Below are positions 4,997 to 9,928 of a DNA stretch of 9,928 bases, one piece after another. This DNA comes from JANNRR01 sp043736155. Lineage in GTDB: Bacteria > Pseudomonadota > Alphaproteobacteria > Rhodobacterales > Rhodobacteraceae. The stretch is taken from positions 1-9,928 of the forward strand of contig JAYTDA010000186.1 of NCBI GenBank assembly GCA_043736155.1, written 5' to 3'. Positions within the stretch are counted from its first letter, which is position 1; every line of letters starts with the position of its first letter. The notes beneath the pieces are model-generated. The model searched no databases. It saw only the letters and a list, made by a program, of their open reading frames with translations, and was not told where the DNA came from. The translations under genes and the position numbers were made by a program.

Positions 4997-6652
4997 TCAC
5001 CTCGTGAACTTCTTGTACAACACCCGCTTCGGCATGATCGAATCCGCCCCCAGCCGCCGCACCTTGTCCGCCTCATAGGCCTCGAAATTTCCCTCGAACC
5101 ATTCGACATGGGCATCGCCCTCGAACGCCAGGATATGGGTGCACAGCCGGTCGAGAAAGAACCGGTCGTGCGAGATCACCACGGCGCAGCCGGCGAAATC
5201 CTCTATCGCATCCTCAAGCGCGCGCAGGGTTTCCACGTCCAGATCGTTGGTCGGCTCATCGAGCAGCAGCACATTGCCGCCGGAGCGCAGCAGTTTCGCC
5301 AGATGCACCCGGTTGCGTTCGCCGCCCGACAAAAGCCCGACCTTTTTCTGCTGATCCGAGCCCTTGAAATTGAACGCCCCGCAATAGGCGCGCGAGGAGA
5401 TTTCGGCATCGCCGAGCACCACGATATCGAGGCCGTCGGAAATCTCTTCCCACACCGTCTTGCCCGGTGCCAAAGCGTCGCGCGACTGGTCGACATAGGA
5501 CAGTTTCACCGTGTCGCCAAACACAATCGTGCCTTGGTCGGGGGTATCCTGGCCGGTAATCATCCGGAACAGCGTCGATTTACCGGCACCGTTCGGGCCG
5601 ATCACGCCGACAATCGCACCGGGGGGAATGGTGAAGGACAGATCCTCGATCAGCAGTTTATCGCCCATGTGTTTTTTCAGGCCCTGCACGTCGATCACCT
5701 TGCCGCCCAGCCTCTCGCCCGGCGGAATCACGATCTGGGCGGTGGCAATGCGTTCGCGCATCGATTCCCCGGCCATTTCGTTGTATTTGGTGATCCGGGC
5801 CTTTTGCTTGGCCTGCCGCGCCTTGGCACCGGCGCGAATCCATTGCAGTTCCTTTTCCAGCACCTTCTGGCGCGACTTGTCTTCACGCGATTCCTGCAAC
5901 AGCCGTTTGGCCTTTTGCTCCAGCCAGCTGGAATAATTGCCCTCGTACGGAATGGCCCGGCCGCGGTCCAGCTCCAGAATCCAGCCGGTGATGTCATCCA
6001 GAAAATAGCGGTCGTGGGTCACGATCAGGATGGTGCCGGTATAGGCGATCAGGTGCTGTTGCAGCCAGGCGATGCTTTCGGCGTCGAGGTGGTTGGTCGG
6101 CTCATCCAGCAGCAGCATGTCGGGCGCATCGAGCAGCAACTGGCACAGCGCGACCCGGCGGCGCTCCCCGCCCGACAGCGACGTGACATCGGCATCATCT
6201 GGCGGGCAGCGCAAAGCCTCCAGCGCCACATCGACCTGGGCATCCAGATCCCACAGGTTCGCCGCGTCGATCTGGTCCTGCAAACCGGCCATTTCGTCGG
6301 CGGTTTCATCGGAATAGTTCATGGCGAGGTCGTTGTAGCGGTCCAGAATGGCCTTTTTCGCCGCCACGCCCTTCATCACGTTGTCACGCACGTTCAGCGT
6401 GGCATCCAGTTCCGGCTCCTGCGCCAGATAGCCGACCCGCGCCCCCTTGGCAGCCCAGGCCTCGCCTTTGAAATCACCATCCATCCCCGCCATGATTTTC
6501 AGCAGCGTCGATTTGCCCGAACCGTTGACACCGACCACCCCGATCTTGACCCCCGGCAGGAAGTTCAGATGGACATTCTCGAACAGCTTCTTGCCACCGG
6601 GATAGCCCTTGGACACCTCTGCCATGTGGTAGACGTATTGGTACGATGCCAT
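4997..6652 (-). CDS. ettA: Energy-dependent translational throttle protein EttA (ABC-F ATPase)
   Basis: This 551-residue cytoplasmic ABC-F protein matches E. coli EttA (555 residues) along its whole length. EttA binds the ribosomal E site and, depending on ATP/ADP balance, allows or blocks formation of the first peptide bonds. ATPase domain 1 has Walker A at 41-49 (GVNGSGKST), signature LSGGERRR at 159-166 and Walker B with E184. An arm insertion lies around 95-140. A basic linker that contacts the P-site tRNA spans about 240-310, including NYSSWLEQK and the RQAKQKAR stretch. ATPase domain 2 has Walker A at 352-360, LSGGERNR at 441-448 and E466. All catalytic residues are present. The ATG at 6652 has GGAG six bases upstream. 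It is a single-gene unit, divergent from nadD. Confidence 0.97.
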   Translation of the reverse strand: MASYQYVYHMAEVSKGYPGGKKLFENVHLNFLPGVKIGVVGVNGSGKSTLLKIMAGMDGDFKGEAWAAKGARVGYLAQEPELDATLNVRDNVMKGVAAKKAILDRYNDLAMNYSDETADEMAGLQDQIDAANLWDLDAQVDVALEALRCPPDDADVTSLSGGERRRVALCQLLLDAPDMLLLDEPTNHLDAESIAWLQQHLIAYTGTILIVTHDRYFLDDITGWILELDRGRAIPYEGNYSSWLEQKAKRLLQESREDKSRQKVLEKELQWIRAGAKARQAKQKARITKYNEMAGESMRERIATAQIVIPPGERLGGKVIDVQGLKKHMGDKLLIEDLSFTIPPGAIVGVIGPNGAGKSTLFRMITGQDTPDQGTIVFGDTVKLSYVDQSRDALAPGKTVWEEISDGLDIVVLGDAEISSRAYCGAFNFKGSDQQKKVGLLSGGERNRVHLAKLLRSGGNVLLLDEPTNDLDVETLRALEDAIEDFAGCAVVISHDRFFLDRLCTHILAFEGDAHVEWFEGNFEAYEADKVRRLGADSIMPKRVLYKKFTR

Positions 6653-6683
6653 GATGATCTCCGTTCGGGGCAGGGGTTGGGTT

Positions 6684-6712
6684 CATCTAGTCAAACTTGC
6701 GGGCAAGGGCAA
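6684..6712 (-). promoter_or_regulatory. Candidate ettA promoter
   Basis: On the minus strand TTGCCC (6712-6707) lies 17 bases from TAGATG (6689-6684), about 31 bases upstream of the ettA ATG. The -35 matches the consensus at four positions and the -10 at only three. TTGCCC is directly duplicated at 6706-6701. This is a weak prediction. Confidence 0.3.
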
Positions 6713-6793
6713 CGTGGATTGGCGGACACAGGGGGGGCAGTTCCCCGACTTGGCCACTCCACCCCCCGGGTCAAATGGGCTAACAGGGGAGCC

Positions 6794-7396
6794 ATGCGCC
6801 AAGGCTTTCCCATCGCAACGCCCGGTATGACCGTCGGCCTGTTGGGCGGATCTTTTGATCCGGCTCATGCAGGCCATGTGCATATCACCCGTGAAGCGCT
6901 CAAGGCGTTCCGGCTGGACCGGGTCTGGTGGCTGGTGTCCCCCGGCAATCCGCTGAAAGATCAGGGACCTGCGCCGATGGCAGACCGTTTGACGCGGGCA
7001 CGGGCGGTGATGGACCATCCGCGGGTCATCATCACCGATCTGGAGGTGCTGCTGGGGACCCGCTACACCGCCGATACCTTGCAGCGCCTGATGGCGTTGT
7101 ATCCGGGGGTGCATTTTGTCTGGCTGATGGGGGCCGACAATCTGGCGGGGTTTCACCGCTGGGACCGTTGGGGCTGGATCATGGATCATGTGCCGGTCGG
7201 GGTGTTGGCGCGCCCGGGGTCAGGGTTGGCGGCGGCGATGTCGAAGGCGGCGGAGCGGTATGCCGGTGACCGGGTGCCGCCGCGCGCCGCTGCCGGACTG
7301 GCCAGGTGCCGCACCCCGGCCTGGTGTTTCGTGGGGGGGCCGCAAATGGCAATCTCCTCTTCGGAACTGCGGGCCAGCGGGCAGTGGCGGCGGTGA
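6794..7396 (+). CDS. nadD: Nicotinate-nucleotide adenylyltransferase NadD
   Basis: This 200-residue enzyme would join nicotinate mononucleotide and ATP to form deamido-NAD, the penultimate step of NAD synthesis. The nucleotidyltransferase signature GGSFDPAHAGH (residues 18-28) supplies the ATP-binding histidines. GADNLAGFHRWDRW in the middle and ISSSELR near the C-terminus (the family's ISSTxIR motif) complete the active site. E. coli NadD has 213 residues. The ATG at 6794 is preceded by AGGGGAG and keeps a short N-terminal lead. The ATG 33 bases later has no ribosome site. The frame stays open far upstream through the antisense of ettA, but this is a GC-rich artefact. The stop is followed closely by dacB. 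Confidence 0.95.
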   Translation: MRQGFPIATPGMTVGLLGGSFDPAHAGHVHITREALKAFRLDRVWWLVSPGNPLKDQGPAPMADRLTRARAVMDHPRVIITDLEVLLGTRYTADTLQRLMALYPGVHFVWLMGADNLAGFHRWDRWGWIMDHVPVGVLARPGSGLAAAMSKAAERYAGDRVPPRAAAGLARCRTPAWCFVGGPQMAISSSELRASGQWRR

Positions 7397-7455
7397 TGCG
7401 CCACCGCGCCGCTCTTGCCCAACGGTTGGGTGGCGCGCTAAAGGAGGCTATGTCT

Positions 7456-8970
7456 GTGCCCGCTGATCCGACCCGCCGTGACCTGATTGCGCTGTTGCTG
7501 GGCGCTGCTGCCATGCCGTTGCTGGCGCAAGGCGGGCAGGCGGCGGCACCGGGGTCATCGCCGGTTCCACCCCACCGCCCAACCCCCAACACACCGCTGG
7601 CACAGGCCACAGCCCCCAGTGCCGACGCCCTGATTGCAGCGGCGAACCTCGGGGGCGCTGTCGGCTTTGTGGTTGCCGATGCCCGCACCGGCACCGTGCT
7701 GGAATCCGCCGGTGCCGCGCTGGTTCTGCCGCCTGCTTCGGTCGCCAAGGCGATGACAACGCTGTATGCGCTCGATGCGCTTGGCCCCGGGTTCCGGTTT
7801 GACACAACCCTGATAGCGACGGGTCCGGTGGCCGGGGGCGTGGTGCAGGGCGATCTGGTTCTGGCGGGGTCGGGGGATCCGACATTGGCCACCGATGATC
7901 TGGCCGCCCTGGCCAGGGCGTTGCAGGCCAAAGGGGTCACCGGGATCACCGGGCGCTTTCTGGTCTGGGGTGGTGCCTTGCCGCAGATTGACGCGATAGA
8001 CCGCGATCAGCCCGACCATGTCGGCTATAACCCCGCCATTTCAGAGCTGAACCTGAATTTCAACCGGGTGCATTTCGAATGGCGCAAGACCGGGGCGGAG
8101 TATGCCGTCAGCATGGAGGCGCGGTCCGACCGCTACCGCCCCGCCGTGGCAATGGCGCGGATGCAGGTGGTGAACCGGCAGGCCCCGCTTTATACCTATG
8201 CCGGGGCCGAGGGCCGCGATGACTGGACCGTGGCGCGCCCGGCGCTTGGCACTTCTGGCAGCCGCTGGTTGCCGGTGCGCCGGCCGGCGCTTTATGCCGG
8301 ACAGGCGTTTGAGGTGCTGGCTGCAGCCCATGGCATCGCTTTGCCCGCGCCAGAAGTTGCGACCGGGGTGCCACAGGGCACCGTGCTGGTCCGCCATGCC
8401 AGCGCCGATCTGGCAACCATCCTGCGCGACATGCTGAAATATTCCACCAACATGACGGCAGAGGTGGTGGGGCTGACCGCCAGCCGCGCCCGCGGCGTTG
8501 GGGTCAGCACTCTGGCCGGTTCGGCGGCAGCGATGAACCGGTGGCTGGCCCAGACCCACGGGGTGCGGTCCGCCGCCTTTGTCGATCACTCCGGTCTGGG
8601 CGGCGATACACGGATTGCCCCCGGCGATCTGGTGACGGCATTGCTGTGCCCAGCGGGCAAAGCGGGCCTGCGCGGGTTGATGAAGCAGTTGCCGCTGGTC
8701 GATGCCACGGGCCACGACAGAGCCGACCAGCCGGTGCGGATCACCGCCAAGACCGGGACGCTGAATTTCGTCAGCGGACTGGCGGGGTTTGCCAGCACTG
8801 CCAGCGGCACCGATCTGGCCTTTGCCATCCTGTGCGCCGATGTGGCACGGCGCGACCGGGTGCCGCTGGCGGAGCGCGAACAGCCCGAAGGGGGGAAGGC
8901 CTGGAGCAAGCGGGCCCGGCGGCTGCAACAGGCGCTGATCGAGCGCTGGTCGGGGCTTTACGGCGCCTGA
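7456..8970 (+). CDS. dacB: D-alanyl-D-alanine carboxypeptidase/endopeptidase (PBP4, DacB)
   Basis: This 504-residue class C penicillin-binding protein trims or cuts peptidoglycan cross-links in the periplasm. The three active-site motifs are present in order and spacing: SVAK (S95, K98), STN at 330-332 and KTG at 432-434. The 235-residue gap between the first two motifs fits the extra domains of the PBP4 type. The N-terminus MPADPTRRDLIALLLGAAA looks like a signal peptide with a twin arginine at 7-8, then a short hydrophobic stretch and an alanine-rich cleavage region. The start chosen is GTG 7456, because AGGAGG at 7442-7447 lies at an ideal eight-base distance. ATG 7450 is only two bases away from it, and ATG 7396 (overlapping the nadD TGA) has no ribosome site. 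It is probably co-transcribed with nadD. Confidence 0.94.
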   Translation: MPADPTRRDLIALLLGAAAMPLLAQGGQAAAPGSSPVPPHRPTPNTPLAQATAPSADALIAAANLGGAVGFVVADARTGTVLESAGAALVLPPASVAKAMTTLYALDALGPGFRFDTTLIATGPVAGGVVQGDLVLAGSGDPTLATDDLAALARALQAKGVTGITGRFLVWGGALPQIDAIDRDQPDHVGYNPAISELNLNFNRVHFEWRKTGAEYAVSMEARSDRYRPAVAMARMQVVNRQAPLYTYAGAEGRDDWTVARPALGTSGSRWLPVRRPALYAGQAFEVLAAAHGIALPAPEVATGVPQGTVLVRHASADLATILRDMLKYSTNMTAEVVGLTASRARGVGVSTLAGSAAAMNRWLAQTHGVRSAAFVDHSGLGGDTRIAPGDLVTALLCPAGKAGLRGLMKQLPLVDATGHDRADQPVRITAKTGTLNFVSGLAGFASTASGTDLAFAILCADVARRDRVPLAEREQPEGGKAWSKRARRLQQALIERWSGLYGA

Positions 8971-8993
8971 GGGCGGCCGTTGCCCTGAGGTCG

Positions 8994-9016
8994 GTGGGGG
9001 GCTTCGCGCCCCCCAC
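8994..9016 (+). terminator. GC-rich hairpin after dacB
   Basis: GTGGGGGGC (8994-9002) pairs perfectly with GCCCCCCAC (9008-9016) around a five-base loop, 24 bases after the dacB stop. No T run follows, so it may need Rho or act mainly as an mRNA 3' stabiliser. A second, smaller hairpin (CGCGGA 9023-9028 with TCCGCG 9034-9039) follows immediately and contains the gene-end repeat core. Confidence 0.65.
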
Positions 9017-9026
9017 ACCCCCCGCG

Positions 9027-9055
9027 GAGTATTTCCGCGAAAGACAAGCTGGAAG
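9027..9055 (+). repeat. Gene-end repeat element, copy 2
   Basis: This is the second copy of the GAGTATTT element seen at 1509-1540, again directly after a plus-strand gene. Here the core is the loop of a 6-bp hairpin and follows the strong GC hairpin. Both copies continue into an A-rich tract ending ACAAG and then TGGAAGG. Repeated placement at gene ends suggests a role in termination, RNA 3'-end processing or mRNA stability, or a mobile element that prefers such sites. Confidence 0.5.
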
Positions 9056-9114
9056 GAAAGGCGTGTGCGTCTGGGGGGAGGAATGGCTTGCCTGCTGGTC
9101 GTGGCACCTGAGAG

Positions 9115-9139
9115 GGTGTGGTTCGGCCGAACCTTCACC
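9115..9139. promoter_or_regulatory. Palindromic operator-like site
   Basis: GGTTCGGCCGAACC (9120-9133) is a perfect 14-base palindrome. GGTG on its left (9115-9118) and CACC on its right (9136-9139) extend the symmetry after a small mismatch. There is no spacer loop, so a dimeric DNA-binding protein site is more likely than an RNA hairpin. The regulator is unknown. Confidence 0.4.
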
Positions 9140-9239
9140 ATGGTCCTGCCGAATTCGGGCCCTGGCAGTGGGATAGCAGCAGAGAAGCGGCGCGGTTTGG
9201 AGTAGAATCACCGAACGTTAACACCCGCCGAAATCATCC

Positions 9240-9254
9240 CTAACAATTCGTTAG
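9240..9254. promoter_or_regulatory. CtrA-box-like dyad upstream of the Hint gene
   Basis: CTAAC-N5-GTTAG (9240-9254) is a perfect inverted repeat that differs from the CtrA full-site TTAAC-N5-GTTAA only at the outermost base of each half. A GTTAAC half-site lies about 20 bases upstream, and a GANTC site, the target of the CcrM methylase, is at 9205-9209. CtrA is a response regulator conserved in alphaproteobacteria. The assignment is by motif only. Confidence 0.35.
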
Positions 9255-9441
9255 GCTTTATATCGGGTTAAGGCGCTTTCCACTCACCATTGAAATGCCA
9301 TATTGGGGCCCGGTTTAGGCGACCATCCGGCAATGGTGCCGCGATTTGGCCATCATCGCGTCGGAATGATGGCGCGATCCGGTCGTTTCCTTGTCCTTGC
9401 CCAAGCCAATCAAGGCAGGGCCAGAACCGAGGAAGCCCCAG

Positions 9442-9928
9442 ATGTCGATCCATGATCATTCCCGCTTTAGCCGCACCGAACGTTTCGAGGTCGATGCCCT
9501 CAACCTTGCCGGGATCGGTGCTGCGACCCGCACCGGCATTGTCGCCGGCACCCGCGTGGAAACCGAGGCTGGCTGGCGCCCGGTGGAAAGCCTGTTGACC
9601 GGGTCCAAGGTGCAGACCTATGCCGGGTTGCGCCGGGTGGCGCGGGTGGCGCGCAGCTTTGTCGAACCGGCCAACGCTGTGCTGTATCCCGACCCGATGT
9701 TGCTGGTGCCGGGGGGGGTGCTGAACAACTGTTCCGCCTTTTACCTGTTGCCGGATCAGCTGGTGCTGCTGGAAACCATCTATGGCGAGGAAATCTTTGG
9801 CGACGCCGCCACCCTGGTACCCGGTTCAGCCCTGGAAGGGTTTCGCGGCATTGAACAGGTGCGGCCGCGTGGGTTGGTTGAAGTGATCAACCTCGGCTTT
9901 GACGAAGAGGACGTGATCTATGGCAATA
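9442..9928 (+). CDS. Hint-domain protein lacking the N-terminal cysteine (3' partial)
   Basis: The frame opens at ATG 9442, with GAGGAAG at 9429-9435 as ribosome site, and runs off the window after 162 codons. Residues 32-60 (GIVAGTRVETEAGW, then a PVESLLTGSKVQTY stretch) fit the start of a Hint_2 domain, as found in many Rhodobacterales proteins. The later segments LLVPGGVLNNCSAFYLLPDQLVLLE and LVPGSALEGFRGI also match that type. Self-processing Hint domains start the motif with cysteine (C-x-x-x-G-T). Here that position is G32, so autocleavage is not expected. Many Rhodobacterales members are attached to secreted or calcium-binding proteins, but no export signal is seen in the first 30 residues. 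The codon use is native. The biological role is unknown. Confidence 0.75.
   Translation, partial: MSIHDHSRFSRTERFEVDALNLAGIGAATRTGIVAGTRVETEAGWRPVESLLTGSKVQTYAGLRRVARVARSFVEPANAVLYPDPMLLVPGGVLNNCSAFYLLPDQLVLLETIYGEEIFGDAATLVPGSALEGFRGIEQVRPRGLVEVINLGFDEEDVIYGN

Larger units (their letters stand above)
9061..9441. other. Non-coding region upstream of the Hint gene
   Basis: I see no credible gene in these 381 bases. They contain the palindrome at 9115-9139, a GTTAAC half-site near 9217-9222, a CtrA-like dyad at 9240-9254 with an adjacent TTTATAT stretch, and an 8-bp hairpin (9349-9356 with 9366-9373). AT content rises around 9205-9300, as expected for a promoter region. Confidence 0.5.

Noticed and set aside
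5108..6793. Long plus-strand open frame antisense to ettA and continuous with nadD
   Set aside because: The translation has no recognisable fold and lies opposite well-conserved EttA codons. A stop-free antisense frame is common in GC-rich DNA. nadD itself begins at 6794.
8041..9141. Long minus-strand frame opposite dacB
   Set aside because: A GC-rich shadow of the PBP4 gene, with no family signature.
9268..9459. Minus-strand 63-codon frame upstream of the Hint gene
   Set aside because: It overlaps the Hint start and regulatory-looking sequence, and has no ribosome site or recognisable domain.
9711..9718. G8 run in the Hint gene as a phase-variation site
   Set aside because: It encodes in-frame Gly-Gly in a conserved segment, and runs of seven to eight G are frequent in this GC-rich window.

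Overview
The window looks like chromosomal DNA of an alphaproteobacterium, most likely Rhodobacterales/Rhodobacteraceae. The reasons are the GC-rich coding style, the NrdR, EttA, NadD and PBP4 sequences, a Hint_2-type protein, and gene-end elements of a kind I recall from that order. No tRNA, rRNA, CRISPR array, transposase or integrase is visible. The taxonomic call is an inference from sequence style, not from a search.

Layout, left to right. Bases 1-1474 (+) hold the 3' part of a kpsC-like capsule gene encoding a two-module Kdo transferase. It converges on a minus-strand pair, nrdR-ribD (3100-1551), which overlaps by GTGA: the ribonucleotide reductase repressor and the bifunctional riboflavin enzyme. 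Upstream of nrdR lie an 11-bp tandem repeat and the first of three palindromic intergenic repeats. Next comes a minus-strand brnTA-type toxin-antitoxin locus (3841-3336) in which both reading frames look damaged.

Bases 3842-4203 are non-coding. They contain two more palindromic repeats and a possible promoter with a run of 12 G between its -35 and -10 elements. That promoter would drive a low-GC two-gene cassette: a small SET-domain methyltransferase (4204-4605) and a small SMR/DMT-type four-helix membrane protein (4612-4941). This is the clearest accessory patch and the best candidate here for something undescribed.

From 4997 onward the region is core again: ettA (-), then divergent nadD-dacB (+), covering translation, NAD synthesis and cell-wall trimming. 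A strong hairpin and a gene-end repeat follow dacB. A 471-bp intergenic region with dyad-symmetric sites, one resembling a CtrA box, leads into a Hint-domain gene (9442 to the window end) that lacks the usual catalytic cysteine.

The core genes share no obvious pathway. The interest lies in 3230-4996, where simple-sequence tracts, palindromic repeats, a decayed TA module and a foreign-looking cassette cluster together.
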